Assembly (NCBI RefSeq): GCF_001429185.1
Contig: NZ_LMIW01000008.1
Span: 496,001-560,000, forward strand
Direction: 5' to 3'
Length of the DNA stretch: 64,000 nt
From: Terrabacter sp. Root85
GTDB lineage: Bacteria > Actinomycetota > Actinomycetes > Actinomycetales > Dermatophilaceae
Part shown: piece by piece, positions 17,301 through 26,037 of the stretch
Numbering within the stretch: position 1 is the stretch's first letter
Layout of the letters: each line of letters begins with the position of its first letter
Position numbers and translations under genes: made by a program
The notes under the pieces: generated by a model
Seen by the model: only the letters and a program-made list of their open reading frames with translations
Database searches by the model: none
Told to the model about the DNA's origin: nothing

Positions 17301-18266
17301 GTGACGCCCGTGAACGCGCCGACGGTCGGTGCGCCCGTGGTCGCGGTCGTCGGGCCGACGGCGACGGGCAAGTCCGACCTGGCCCTCGACCTCGCCGCGC
17401 GGCTCGGTGGTGAGATCGTCAACGCCGACGCCATGCAGTTCTACCGCGGCATGGACATCGGCACGGCCAAGCTCCCCGCCGCCGAGCGGCGCGGCATCGC
17501 CCACCACCAGCTCGACGTCCTCGACGTGACCGAGGAGGCCAGCGTCGCCGGCTACCAGGCGGCGGCCCGCGTCGACATCGCCGCGATCCGCGGGCGGGGC
17601 CACCGGCCGCTCCTCGTCGGCGGTTCGGGGCTCTACGTCCGAGCCGCCCTCGACCGGCTCGAGATCCCGCCCACCGACGCCGCCGTGCGCGGGCGCCTCG
17701 AGGCCGAGGCCGAGGTGGTCGGTGGTGACGCGATGCACGCGCGGCTGCTCGCTCTCGACCCACGGGCCGCCGCCGCGATCCTGCCCGGCAACCGCCGACG
17801 GGTCATCCGGGCCCTCGAGGTCATCGAGCTCACCGGCCGCCCGTTCAGTGCGTCGATGCCCACGCGTGAGTTCGTCTCTCCGGCAGTGGTCCTGGGCCTC
17901 CGCGTCGACCGTGACGTCCTCGTGGAACGCATCGAGCGGCGTGTCGAGCGCATGTGGGAGGCGGGGCTGCGTGATGAGACCGAGGCCCTGCTCGCCGTGG
18001 GTCTGCGCGACGGCGTCACCGCGAGTCGGGCCATCGGCTACAGCCAGGCCGTCGCCGTCGTCGACGGCGCCCTCGACGAGGCAACGGCGCGCAGCGACAC
18101 GGCCCAGGCGACGCGCCGCTACGCCCGCCGGCAGGAGTCGTGGTTCCGGCCCGACCCCCGAATCGTGTGGCTCGATGCCACCGACCCGGACCTGCTCGAC
18201 CGGGCCCTCGCGGCGGTTCGTGAGGCGGATGCGCGGGTGCGCGACGGCATACCGGAGAATGACTGA
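17301..18266 (+). CDS. miaA: tRNA dimethylallyltransferase MiaA
   Basis: 321 residues. MiaA transfers a dimethylallyl group to A37 of tRNAs reading UNN codons. Walker-like P-loop GPTATGKS at 18-25, the [15 protein letters not shown] segment, GGSGLYVRA, and [20 protein letters not shown] are all family signatures. The GTG start at 17301 is preferred; an in-frame GTG at 17310 is possible. dapF follows one base after the stop. The C-terminal GIPEND includes an ATA codon in the CGGCATAC word at 18245-18252. Confidence 0.96.
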   Translation: MTPVNAPTVGAPVVAVVGPTATGKSDLALDLAARLGGEIVNADAMQFYRGMDIGTAKLPAAERRGIAHHQLDVLDVTEEASVAGYQAAARVDIAAIRGRGHRPLLVGGSGLYVRAALDRLEIPPTDAAVRGRLEAEAEVVGGDAMHARLLALDPRAAAAILPGNRRRVIRALEVIELTGRPFSASMPTREFVSPAVVLGLRVDRDVLVERIERRVERMWEAGLRDETEALLAVGLRDGVTASRAIGYSQAVAVVDGALDEATARSDTAQATRRYARRQESWFRPDPRIVWLDATDPDLLDRALAAVREADARVRDGIPEND

Positions 18267-18267
18267 C

Positions 18268-19119
18268 ATGACGCGCTTCACCAAGGGCCACGGCACCGAG
18301 AACGACTTCGTCCTCGTCCCCGACCTCGAGGGCTCGCTCGAGCTCACCCCCGCCCAGGTGCAGCGCATCGCCGACCGGCACGCCGGCCTCGGGGCCGACG
18401 GCGTCATCAGGGTCGTGCGCACGGCGCTGTCGACCGACGAGGCCGTCCGCGCCCAGTCGCGCGAGGCCGAGTGGTTCATGGACTACCGCAACGCCGACGG
18501 TTCGCTGGCGGAGATGTGCGGCAACGGCACGCGCGTCTTCGCCGAGTACCTCCGCCGGGAGGGGCTCGCCTTCGGCTCGACGTTCAGCATCGCCACGCGT
18601 GCCGGTGTCAAGACGGTGCGCGTCGTCGAGCAGGGGTATGCCGTCGACCTTGGTCCGTGGCGTCTCGGCGACGAGGAGGGTGCCCGCCGCGACGGCTTCG
18701 ACGTCATGGTGAAGCCGCGCCACGGCAAGCCCGTGCCGGCGCTGACCCTCGACCTCGGCAACCCGCACGCGGTCGTCATGCTGCCCGAGGGCATCGCCCT
18801 CGAGAACCTCGACCTCGGTGAGGCGCCCGAGCTGCATCCGGAGCCGGCCGACGGGTCCAACGTCGAGTTCGTCCGGGCCGTCGGACCCGGTCACATCGCC
18901 ATGCGCGTCCACGAGCGTGGGGTCGGCGAGACCCGGTCGTGCGGCACGGGCGCTGCTGCGGCCGCCCTTGCGACGCGCTTCTGGTCCGGGGTGGAGGACC
19001 TGAGCCCGTGGACGGTCGACGTGCCGGGCGGGCGCCTCACCGTCACGCCCCTGGCCGGCCAGCGGGTCGAGCTCGCAGGACCCGCGGTGCTCGTCGCCGA
19101 CGGGGACTTCCCGCTCTGA
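18268..19119 (+). CDS. dapF: Diaminopimelate epimerase
   Basis: 283 residues. DapF converts LL- to meso-diaminopimelate for lysine and peptidoglycan synthesis. Both catalytic cysteines are present: C84 in AEMCGNGTR and about C225 in TRSCGTGAAAAA. FTKGHGTENDFV at the N-terminus and DLGNPHAVVM are also characteristic. The meso-diaminopimelate product fits an actinobacterial wall. GGAG lies about ten bases before the ATG. It is translationally close to miaA. Confidence 0.97.
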   Translation: MTRFTKGHGTENDFVLVPDLEGSLELTPAQVQRIADRHAGLGADGVIRVVRTALSTDEAVRAQSREAEWFMDYRNADGSLAEMCGNGTRVFAEYLRREGLAFGSTFSIATRAGVKTVRVVEQGYAVDLGPWRLGDEEGARRDGFDVMVKPRHGKPVPALTLDLGNPHAVVMLPEGIALENLDLGEAPELHPEPADGSNVEFVRAVGPGHIAMRVHERGVGETRSCGTGAAAAALATRFWSGVEDLSPWTVDVPGGRLTVTPLAGQRVELAGPAVLVADGDFPL

Positions 19120-19126
19120 CGACCGT

Positions 19127-19190
19127 CGGCTCCCGTTCGGGTGGTGGCGGCAGCCACCCGGGGCTCGGGATCAGGTCGAACCGGGAGCCG
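19127..19190. terminator. Nested hairpin at the dapF / nucleotidyltransferase junction
   Basis: An inner hairpin (CGGGTGG 19138-19144 with CCACCCG 19154-19160) sits inside an outer 9-base inverted repeat (CGGCTCCCG 19127-19135 with CGGGAGCCG 19182-19190). The right arm lies in the end of the convergent gene. It probably terminates dapF transcription. Confidence 0.55.
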
Positions 19191-19920
19191 GTGGCGCAGC
19201 AGGGTCGGTGCCGGAGAGCCTGAAGCCCTCGAACAGCGGACCGCCATGGCGGGCCAGCACGTCGTCGGCGAAGGCGAGCAGCAGCGACACGTCGCCGGCA
19301 GCCGCCGTGACGAGCGCCTTCTCGTGCCTCTCCCGCCAAGAGGTGTTCTCGCGCTCGTCGAAGTCGGCCAGCTCGCGCGCCACCCACTTGCCGCGGCCCC
19401 ACCAGTGAGCCGATCCGTGCAGGAGCAGGTGGGCGGCCTCGTCGGCGAGCAGCACGGCGCAGACGAGCCGCTCGTGGGCGTCGTGCGCGTGGGTCACGTC
19501 GTCGAGCAGGTCGGTGACGGCATACCTCATCGTGTCGAGGTCGTCTCCGGTGAGCCGGGGAGGTCCCGCGGCGAGCAGCCGCGCCGCCGTCCGCTGCCAC
19601 TGGGCACCGGACCCGTCGCTGTCGAGGAGGACGACCGAGCGTCCGAGCAGCCGCACCATGGTGGGCCGCCCGCCGGCGACGTCGCGCCGCACGTAGTGGC
19701 CGAGCGACGTCTCGGTGTGCACGAAGAGCTCGACCGGCCAGTCGCGGAAGTGCCGCGCATCGCGGTACGGCGCTGGTGGCCCGGGCAGGAGCACGGTCAC
19801 GTCGAGGTCGGAGCCCGGGGTGGCGGAGCCGAGGACGACGCTCCCGCCGAGCCACGCAGCCCGCGCCTCGGGGAACCAGTGCGCCACGAGGGCACGCGCG
19901 TCGTCGACGGCCCCGTCCAT
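19171..19920 (-). CDS. Nucleotidyltransferase-fold protein
   Basis: 249 residues. The N-terminal half has the polymerase-beta nucleotidyltransferase signature GGSVVLGSATPGSDLDVTVLLPG, in which GS and the two aspartates D-x-D would bind metal and nucleotide. VELFVHTETSLGHYVRRD supplies a probable third strand. The C-terminal half is helical (DDLDTMRYAVTDLLDDVTHAHDAHERLVCAVLLADEAAHLLL), like minimal nucleotidyltransferases with a substrate-binding helical domain. The ATG is one base after the stop of the methyltransferase gene, so the two are co-transcribed. Substrate unknown. Confidence 0.75.
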   Translation of the reverse strand: MDGAVDDARALVAHWFPEARAAWLGGSVVLGSATPGSDLDVTVLLPGPPAPYRDARHFRDWPVELFVHTETSLGHYVRRDVAGGRPTMVRLLGRSVVLLDSDGSGAQWQRTAARLLAAGPPRLTGDDLDTMRYAVTDLLDDVTHAHDAHERLVCAVLLADEAAHLLLHGSAHWWGRGKWVARELADFDERENTSWRERHEKALVTAAAGDVSLLLAFADDVLARHGGPLFEGFRLSGTDPAAPPAPGST

Positions 19921-19921
19921 G

Positions 19922-20533
19922 TCAGGAACGGCGCACCTCGAGGATCCGGAACGCCTTGGCGGACGACAGGCGGGTGCACCTGAGGCCCCAGTCCTGCTCG
20001 GTGATCCACCGCTGGAGCGAGTCGGAGCCGAGGTGCTTCTGGACGACGAGGTGCGCGACGCCGTCGTCGGCCAGGCGTGGGAGCCACCGCTCGAGCAGGG
20101 CGTGGAGGGCGGCCTTGCCGACGTGGATCGGCGGGTTGGACCAGATCGTCGTGAAGCGCACGTCGTCGGGCACGTCGTCCGGCTCGCAGAAGGTCGTGTT
20201 GTCGACCCCCACCGCCGCGGCGTTGGTCCGCGCCAGGTCGAGCGACCGGCGGTTGACGTCGACACCCCAGACCCTGGAGCCGGGGGAGCGGAGCGCGAGC
20301 GTCAGGGAGATCGGGCCCCAGCCGCAGCCGATGTCGAGCAGGTCGCCGGTCGGGCTCGGGTCGGGAGCGCCCTGGAGCAGCACGGCCGTGCCCGGGTCGA
20401 GGCGGTCGGGGGAGTAGACGCCGCGGGCCGTCGTCAGCGTGTACCGGTGCCCGTCGAGGGTGACCTCGATGGTGCGACGCTCCTCCGGGGTGGCCGGCTC
20501 GGCGGTGAAGTAGTGGTCGGTCGGCTCGCTCAT
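19922..20533 (-). CDS. RsmC/RlmG-like class I methyltransferase (MTS domain)
   Basis: 203 residues. The MTS domain shows the SAM-binding motif LLDIGCGWGPISLTLA, the acidic turn VWGVDVNRRSLDLARTNA, and the N-P-P-I/F motif (IWSNPPIHVGK) of methyltransferases acting on exocyclic amino groups of rRNA guanines. The N-terminus (HYFTAEPATPEERRTIEVTLDGHRYTLTTARGVYSPDRLDPGT) is typical of single-domain actinobacterial homologues. It is a likely 16S or 23S rRNA guanine-N2 methyltransferase; the exact position is unknown. The ATG at 20533 is preceded at seven bases by TACGGT. Confidence 0.85.
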   Translation of the reverse strand: MSEPTDHYFTAEPATPEERRTIEVTLDGHRYTLTTARGVYSPDRLDPGTAVLLQGAPDPSPTGDLLDIGCGWGPISLTLALRSPGSRVWGVDVNRRSLDLARTNAAAVGVDNTTFCEPDDVPDDVRFTTIWSNPPIHVGKAALHALLERWLPRLADDGVAHLVVQKHLGSDSLQRWITEQDWGLRCTRLSSAKAFRILEVRRS

Positions 20534-20540
20534 CACGGTC

Positions 20541-20546
20541 ACCGTA
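20541..20546 (-). promoter_or_regulatory. Predicted -10 element of a leaderless transcript (rsmC-like gene)
   Basis: TACGGT on the minus strand is seven bases before the ATG at 20533, without a Shine-Dalgarno. Confidence 0.5.
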
Positions 20547-20654
20547 TCGGCCCCGGCCCGTCGTCCGCGGCACCCAACCCGCCGTGCCCTGCACGCCGGT
20601 TCGGGCACAAACGAGTGGCTCGTGGCGTTCTAGGGGTGGGACCATAGGGAGAAC

Positions 20655-22160
20655 ATGACGAGCAACCACACGAACCACCCCAGCGACACCGACCGCGCCG
20701 TGCAGCGGGAGCGCACCCTCTTCGCCACCCGCGCCGACGCGCTGGCCGAGGAGCTCCACGAGACCGACGAGACGGCATACCCGCTCTACGACGGCGACCA
20801 GCTCGACCGCGAGGAGCGCGCCGCGCTCCGCCGCGTCCAGGGCCTCTCGACCGAGCTCGAGGACATCACCGAGGTCGAGTACCGCCAGCTGCGCCTCGAG
20901 CGGGTCGTGCTGGCCGGTGTCTGGACCGAGGGCACCGCCGACGACGCCGAGAACTCCATCCGTGAGCTCGCGGCGCTCGCCGAGACCGCCGGCTCGACCG
21001 TGCTCGAGGGCGTCGTCCAGCGTCGTCAGAAGCCCGACCCGGCGACCTGGCTCGGCAAGGGCAAGGCGATCGAGCTGCGCGACATCGTCGTCGAGGAGGG
21101 CGCCGACACCGTCATCTGCGACGGCGAGCTGGCCCCGAGCCAGAGGCGCGCCCTCGAGGACGTCGTCAAGGTCAAGGTCATCGATCGCACGGCGCTCATC
21201 CTCGACATCTTCGCCCAGCACGCCAAGAGCCGTGAGGGCCGCGCCCAGGTCGAGCTGGCCCAGCTCCAGTACCTCCTACCGCGCCTGCGTGGCTGGGGCG
21301 AGTCGATGTCCCGTCAGGCCGGTGGCCGGGTCGCCGGCGGTGAGGGCATCGGCTCGCGTGGACCCGGTGAGACGAAGATCGAGCTCGACCGCCGTCGCAT
21401 CAACACGAAGATCGCCAAGCTGCGCCGCGACATCAAGGGCATGAAGACGAGCCGAGACACCCGTCGCCACTCGCGCCGCGCCGGCGGCGTCCCGTCCGTC
21501 GCGATCGCCGGCTACACCAACGCCGGCAAGAGCTCGCTGCTCAACCGGCTCACCGGCGCCGGCGTCCTCGTCGAGAACCAGCTCTTCGCGACCCTCGACC
21601 CGACGGTGCGCCGCACCGAGACCGAGGACGGTCGCGTCTACACGCTCGCCGACACGGTCGGTTTCGTGCGCAGCCTGCCCCACCAGCTCGTCGAGGCGTT
21701 CCGCTCGACGCTCGAGGAGGTCGGCGACTCCGACCTGCTCCTGCACGTCGTCGACGGATCGCACCCCGACCCCGAGGGCCAGATCTCGGCCGTGCGCGAG
21801 GTGCTCGCGGAGGTCGGTGGCGACCAGATCAAGGAGATCATCGTCGTCAACAAGGCCGACATCGCCGACCCGGAGGTGCTCGACCGGCTGCGCCGTCACG
21901 AGAAGCACTGCATCACGGTGTCGGCCCGCACCGGCGCCGGGCTCGACGAGCTGCGCGCGCTCATCGACCACGAGCTGCCCAAGCCCGACATCGAGGTCGA
22001 GGTGCTCGTGCCCTACGAGCGCGGCGACCTCATCTCGCGCCTCCACGAGGAGGGCGAGATCCTCGAGAGCGAGCACGTGGCCGAAGGGACCCGGCTGCGC
22101 GCGAAGGTCACGCCCAGCATGGAGCCCGACCTCGCGGCCTACGCCGTCGTCGCCAGCTGA
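20655..22160 (+). CDS. hflX: Ribosome-associated GTPase HflX
   Basis: 501 residues. HflX splits or rescues stalled ribosomes under stress. The N-terminal HflX domain includes VLAGVWTEGTADDAENSIRELAALAETAG and DPATWLGKGKAIELRD, followed by the glycine-rich linker GGEGIGSRGPGETKIELDRR. The GTPase domain has G1 GYTNAGKSSLLN, G3 DTVGFVRSLPHQLVEAF and G4 NKAD. The first 60 residues are an extra charged extension. Divergent from the rsmC-like gene; followed by a strong terminator. Confidence 0.96.
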   Translation: MTSNHTNHPSDTDRAVQRERTLFATRADALAEELHETDETAYPLYDGDQLDREERAALRRVQGLSTELEDITEVEYRQLRLERVVLAGVWTEGTADDAENSIRELAALAETAGSTVLEGVVQRRQKPDPATWLGKGKAIELRDIVVEEGADTVICDGELAPSQRRALEDVVKVKVIDRTALILDIFAQHAKSREGRAQVELAQLQYLLPRLRGWGESMSRQAGGRVAGGEGIGSRGPGETKIELDRRRINTKIAKLRRDIKGMKTSRDTRRHSRRAGGVPSVAIAGYTNAGKSSLLNRLTGAGVLVENQLFATLDPTVRRTETEDGRVYTLADTVGFVRSLPHQLVEAFRSTLEEVGDSDLLLHVVDGSHPDPEGQISAVREVLAEVGGDQIKEIIVVNKADIADPEVLDRLRRHEKHCITVSARTGAGLDELRALIDHELPKPDIEVEVLVPYERGDLISRLHEEGEILESEHVAEGTRLRAKVTPSMEPDLAAYAVVAS

Positions 22161-22168
22161 CGGACACC

Positions 22169-22197
22169 GCCGAAGGGCCCTCACCGGGCCCTTCGGC
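22169..22197 (+). terminator. Hairpin terminator of hflX
   Basis: Perfect 12-base stem (GCCGAAGGGCCC / GGGCCCTTCGGC) with a TCACC loop, eight bases after the hflX stop. Confidence 0.88.
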
Positions 22198-22241
22198 ATG
22201 TCGGTGCCCGGCCGTCGGGGGTGTCGGGGAGGATGAGGAGC

Positions 22242-22397
22242 ATGGCCCTCGAGATCCCGTGCCCCTACTGCGGCACCCAGATGTATGCCGAGCAGGCGCA
22301 CAACCGCTGCCCGAAGTGCCTCTACATCGAGCCCTGCTGCGACGGCGCGCCTCTGGCCGCCTGCGAGACGCGCGCGCCCGAGCGACAGGCGCCGTGA
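22242..22397 (+). CDS. Tiny zinc-ribbon protein
   Basis: 51 residues: MALEIPCPYCGTQMYAEQ, then HNRCPKCLYIEPCCDG and a short tail. CPYC and CPKC form a zinc ribbon, and CC-DG adds two more cysteines. Similar short cysteine-rich proteins occur near hflX or dinG in actinobacteria; I know of no assigned function. GAGGAG lies a few bases before the ATG. Its stop overlaps the GTG start of the GNAT gene (GTGA), so the pair is coupled. It is short enough to be missed by gene callers. Confidence 0.8.
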   Translation: MALEIPCPYCGTQMYAEQAHNRCPKCLYIEPCCDGAPLAACETRAPERQAP

Positions 22398-23464
22398 CCG
22401 CTGCTGCCGACGACGGGGGAGCTTGGCTGACGACCGAGCGGCTCATCCTGCGCCGTCCGCGGGCCGACGACCTCGACGACTACCTCCGCCTCCACAGCGA
22501 CCCGCGCACGTATGCCCACTCGCCCTCGAGCATGCCGAGCCCCGAGCGGTGCCGTGAGCGTCTCGCGGACGACGTCGCCGACTGGGAGCGGGACGAGCTG
22601 GGGTATGCCGCCGTCGTCGACCGCGCGACCGGCGAGGTCATCGGGTGGGCGGGCTTGCGGCACAAGGACTCCGACGCCTCGAGCCTCAACCTCTACTACC
22701 GACTCGCGCACGACCGCCTGGGTGCAGGTCTCGGGCGGGAGATCTCGCGCGCGGTCGTCGCGTGGGGCGTCGAGCACCGCCCGGACGCGCTCGTGACGGC
22801 GATGGTCGACGCCGTCAATGCGGCGTCGATGCGCACGGCGGTGTCGGCGGGACTCGTCCAGGTCGGCACACGGCGGATGAAGGGCGAGCCGGACACCGAG
22901 CCGATGCCCTACTTCGAGGCGCCGAAGGTCGCGTCCGTGCCTCGAGAGGCGGTCGGCGCCGAGCTCCGGGAGGCCGTCGTGGACCTCTGGGTGCGCGTCA
23001 ACGACGCCGGTGGCTCCGTCGGCTTCCTGCCCGGCGCGAACCGGCACGACGTGGCGGCCGCGCTCGACGGGCACCTCGACGACGTCCGTGCGCGGCGCTC
23101 GCTGCTCTGTGTGCTCAGGGAGCCCGGCGGTTCCTTGCTCGGCATCGGCTTCTGGGAGCACTCGAGAGGCTTCCCCTACGACCACGTCGCCGGGCTGAAG
23201 CGGCTCATGGTCGACCCGGCCGCCCACGGGCGCAACCTCGGCCGCATCCTCCTCGGCGGCATGGTCGGCATCGCCCGACGCGAGCTGCCGTGGGTCGAGC
23301 TGCTGCGCCTCGACTACCGCGACGGCCTCGGTCTGGGGGAGTTCTACGAGCGGTCGGGCTGGACCGAGGTGGGCCGGGTGCCACGCGGGCTCCGCCTCAC
23401 CGCCACCGACTACCGCGACGACGTCGCGATGGCCCGTCGCGTCGACGGCCTGCCCCTGGACTGA
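22394..23464 (+). CDS. Tandem GNAT-family N-acetyltransferase
   Basis: 356 residues with two GNAT domains. The first (about 10-160) resembles RimJ/RimL-type enzymes: TERLILRRPRADDLDDYLRLHSDP, GWAGLRHK, YRLAHDRLGAGLGREISRAVVAW and NAASMRTAVSAGLVQVG. The second (about 190-340) shows RLMVDPAAHGRNLGRILLGGMV, the acetyl-CoA loop, and LGEFYERSGWTEVGRVP. The partly degenerate loop of the first domain suggests that one half may be non-catalytic. The GTG overlaps the zinc-ribbon stop. Substrate unknown. Confidence 0.85.
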   Translation: MTAAADDGGAWLTTERLILRRPRADDLDDYLRLHSDPRTYAHSPSSMPSPERCRERLADDVADWERDELGYAAVVDRATGEVIGWAGLRHKDSDASSLNLYYRLAHDRLGAGLGREISRAVVAWGVEHRPDALVTAMVDAVNAASMRTAVSAGLVQVGTRRMKGEPDTEPMPYFEAPKVASVPREAVGAELREAVVDLWVRVNDAGGSVGFLPGANRHDVAAALDGHLDDVRARRSLLCVLREPGGSLLGIGFWEHSRGFPYDHVAGLKRLMVDPAAHGRNLGRILLGGMVGIARRELPWVELLRLDYRDGLGLGEFYERSGWTEVGRVPRGLRLTATDYRDDVAMARRVDGLPLD

Positions 23465-23472
23465 CCGGTGAC

Positions 23473-23488
23473 GAGCTCGGCCGAGCTC
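23473..23488. terminator. Perfect palindrome between convergent GNAT and fhs genes
   Basis: GAGCTCGGCCGAGCTC is a perfect 16-base palindrome nine bases after the GNAT stop. It could fold into a short-loop hairpin ending transcription in either direction; the stem is modest. Confidence 0.45.
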
Positions 23489-23540
23489 CGACGAGACGGT
23501 GCCGTGGCGGTCGGAGCGGTCGTGAGGAGGCCTACCGGGG

Positions 23541-25244
23541 TCAGGACAGGCCGGTGACGGAACCGTTCTCGTCGATGTCGATGCGTTCGGCGTTGGGGGA
23601 GGTCGGCAGGCCCGGCATGGTCCGCATGTCTCCGCAGATCGCGTAGACGTAGCCGGCCCCGACCGCTGCCCGGACCTCGCGCACCGGCATCCGCCACCCG
23701 CGTGGGGCTCCGCGCAGCGAGGGGTCGGACGAGATCGACAGGTGCGTCTTGGCGATGACCACGGGCAGCCCGCCGTAGCCGAGCCGTTCGTAGTCCTTGA
23801 GCGCCTTGGCCGCCGCCGGGCTGACGTCGATCCCGTCGGCGCCGTAGATCTGTGTGGCGATGGCCTCGATCTTCTGCTCGAGCGGCAGGTCGAGGGGATA
23901 GAGGAACTCGAAGCTCGTCGGCTCGTGCGCGGCCTCGATGACGACCTGGGCGAGCTCCAGCGCTCCCGCCCCGCCCTCGGCGACGTGACGGGTCACCGCT
24001 GAGCGGACCCCGAGGCTGTTGCAGAAGCGGCGGATGACGGCGTGCTCGGAGTCGTGGTCGTCGGGGAACGCGTTGATCGCGATGACGGGCTGCACGCCGA
24101 AGCGACGCACGATCTCGACGTGCTTGCGAAGGTTGGCCAACCCGGCCTCGACGTCCTTGGGACTCTCCTTGAGCAGGCCCGCGGGCAGGGGCTTTCCGGC
24201 CTTGACGGCATACCTCCCCGAATGGGTCTTGAGCGCGCGGACCGTCGCCACGATCACGGCGACGTCGGGCCTGAGCCCGCTGACCCGGCACTTGACGTCG
24301 AAGAAGCGCTCGGCTCCCATGTCGGCCCCGAAGCCGGCCTCGGTGATGGCGTAGTCGCTGCCGCGCATGGCGATGAGGTCGGCCGTGACGGACGACGTGC
24401 CCGTCGCGATGTTGCCGAACGGCCCGCAGTGGATGATGGCCGGCCCGCCCTCGAGCGTCTGGAGCAGGTTGGGCTTGAGGGCGTCCGCGAGGATCGCCGT
24501 CATCGCTCCGGCGGCGTGCAGGTCCTCGGCGCTGACGCCCTTCCCCTCGGTCGTGTAGCCGACGACGATCCGGCCGAGGCGCTCGCGCAGGTCGCGCAGC
24601 GAGGTCGCGAGGGTGAGCAGCACCATGACCTCGCTCGCGGCCGTGATGTCGAACCCCGTCTCGCGGGCCACGCCGTCCTGACGTGCACCGAGCCCGATGA
24701 CGACGTTGCGCAGGGCCCGGTCGTTGACGTCGAGCACCCGGCGCCACGTGATGTTGCGGACGTCGAGGCCGAGCGCGTTGCCGTGGTGCAGGTGGTTGTC
24801 GATCATCGCGGCGAGCAGGTTGTGGGCCGACGTGACGGCGTGGAAGTCACCCGTCAGGTGCAGGTTGAGCCGCTCCATGGGGACGACCTGGCTGTAGCCG
24901 CCGCCGGCCGCACCGCCCTTGATCCCGAACGTCGGACCCATCGAGGGCTGGCGCAGCGCGACGACGGCACGCTTGTCGAGCCGCTGCAGCGCCTGGGCGA
25001 GCCCGACGGAGGTCGTCGTCTTGCCCTCGCCGAGCGGCGTCGGCGTGATCGCGGTGACGACGACGTACTTCGCGTCGGGCTGGTGGGGTGGCTCGTCGAG
25101 GACGGCGAGGTCGATCTTCGCGACGTCACGCCCCCACGGCTCGAGGTGGTCGGACGTGACGCCGAGGTCGGCGGCGACGTCGGCGAGCGGACGCAGGGTC
25201 GCCGCGTTCGCGATGTCGAGGTCGGTGGGCAGGGGTGCGCTCAT
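23541..25244 (-). CDS. fhs: Formate-tetrahydrofolate ligase
   Basis: 567 residues, the normal length. The enzyme makes 10-formyltetrahydrofolate from formate, ATP and tetrahydrofolate. The P-loop is TPTPLGEGKTTTSVGLAQAL, followed by the family's RQPSMGPTFGIKGGAAGGGYSQVVPMERLNLHLTGDFHA, and EAGFGADMGAERFFDVKCR further on. The ATG at 25244 gives the typical N-terminus. It is convergent with the GNAT gene. A longer in-frame reading upstream has no family similarity. Confidence 0.97.
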   Translation of the reverse strand: MSAPLPTDLDIANAATLRPLADVAADLGVTSDHLEPWGRDVAKIDLAVLDEPPHQPDAKYVVVTAITPTPLGEGKTTTSVGLAQALQRLDKRAVVALRQPSMGPTFGIKGGAAGGGYSQVVPMERLNLHLTGDFHAVTSAHNLLAAMIDNHLHHGNALGLDVRNITWRRVLDVNDRALRNVVIGLGARQDGVARETGFDITAASEVMVLLTLATSLRDLRERLGRIVVGYTTEGKGVSAEDLHAAGAMTAILADALKPNLLQTLEGGPAIIHCGPFGNIATGTSSVTADLIAMRGSDYAITEAGFGADMGAERFFDVKCRVSGLRPDVAVIVATVRALKTHSGRYAVKAGKPLPAGLLKESPKDVEAGLANLRKHVEIVRRFGVQPVIAINAFPDDHDSEHAVIRRFCNSLGVRSAVTRHVAEGGAGALELAQVVIEAAHEPTSFEFLYPLDLPLEQKIEAIATQIYGADGIDVSPAAAKALKDYERLGYGGLPVVIAKTHLSISSDPSLRGAPRGWRMPVREVRAAVGAGYVYAICGDMRTMPGLPTSPNAERIDIDENGSVTGLS

Positions 25245-25360
25245 ACCTCGATACAACCCCCGGACCTGCCTCGGCACAACGAGATCGGCGCAGTCGGTGG
25301 CGTGACGTCCGTCCCAGGCCGGCACGTCCGGACGGACGGTCGGAGACGGACGGCTGCGGC

Positions 25361-25954
25361 TCAGCGCGTCGGGGACCAGCTGGGGTCTCGTCCGAGGTAG
25401 CGCAGCAGCCGGTCGACGGCATCACCCTGGACGCCGGGCAGTGCTGCGGCATAGGCGAATCCGCGCAGGGGCTCGACGATCTCGACAGCCACGGCGTACA
25501 GCTGCGCGGCGAGCCCGGCGTCCATGGGGGACGGCTGGCCGGTCGCGACCGCGATGTCCCAGGCGTGCACCGCTGCGTCCAGCGCGGCCGCGCCCACGGC
25601 GACCGGAGCGACCAGCCGTGCCTGCGGGAGCGGCACGGCGACCGCGGGGTCGTCCGCGCCGACGCGCGAGAAGGCAAGGCGGGATGCCCTGAGCGGCGGG
25701 TCGAGCAGCTCGAGCGCGCTCGTCTCCAGCGTGCCCGTGGGGGAGAAGGGGTCGTATGCCGGGAAGTCGCCCTCGCCGAGCAACGCGGCGTAGGCCTGCT
25801 GGTCGCCGGCTGCGTGCTGGAGCACCTGCGCCACGGTCCAGTCGGAGCACGGGGTGGGGCCGTCCCACTCGTCGGTGCGCACCGCGGTCACGGTGTCGCG
25901 CAGGGCCGCGTGCGCCGCGTCGAGGATCGTCCAGGCGGTCTGCGTCGTGTCCAT
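25361..25954 (-). CDS. TIGR03086-like metal-binding protein, DinB / mycothiol-dependent isomerase superfamily
   Basis: 197 residues. The N-terminal four-helix bundle shows DGPTPCSDWTVAQVLQHAAGDQQAYAALL, the region holding the first metal-binding histidine of the DinB/maleylpyruvate isomerase superfamily, and a later HAWDIAVATG with a second histidine. This pattern fits the TIGR03086 actinobacterial family, thought to use mycothiol. It is divergent from a TetR gene across two identical operators, so expression is probably controlled by that regulator. Substrate unknown. Confidence 0.82.
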   Translation of the reverse strand: MDTTQTAWTILDAAHAALRDTVTAVRTDEWDGPTPCSDWTVAQVLQHAAGDQQAYAALLGEGDFPAYDPFSPTGTLETSALELLDPPLRASRLAFSRVGADDPAVAVPLPQARLVAPVAVGAAALDAAVHAWDIAVATGQPSPMDAGLAAQLYAVAVEIVEPLRGFAYAAALPGVQGDAVDRLLRYLGRDPSWSPTR

Positions 25955-25970
25955 CGGGGTGCCTCTCTAT

Positions 25971-26016
25971 CGGAATGGTTCGTTCCGTATAGACATTAAC
26001 GGAATGGTGCGTTCCG
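25971..26016. promoter_or_regulatory. Two near-identical TetR-type operators
   Basis: CGGAATGGTTCGTTCCG (25971-25987) and CGGAATGGTGCGTTCCG (26000-26016) are inverted-repeat sites with GGAA/TTCC arms, 29 bases apart start to start. They fill the gap between the divergent DinB-like and TetR genes and lie just before the TetR -10 element. Confidence 0.85.
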
Positions 26017-26025
26017 TTCAAGTGG

Positions 26026-26031
26026 TACGGT
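26026..26031 (+). promoter_or_regulatory. Predicted -10 element of a leaderless tetR-family transcript
   Basis: TACGGT is six bases before the ATG at 26038 and ten bases after the second operator, so bound repressor would block its own promoter. Confidence 0.5.
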
Positions 26032-26037
26032 CGGTCC

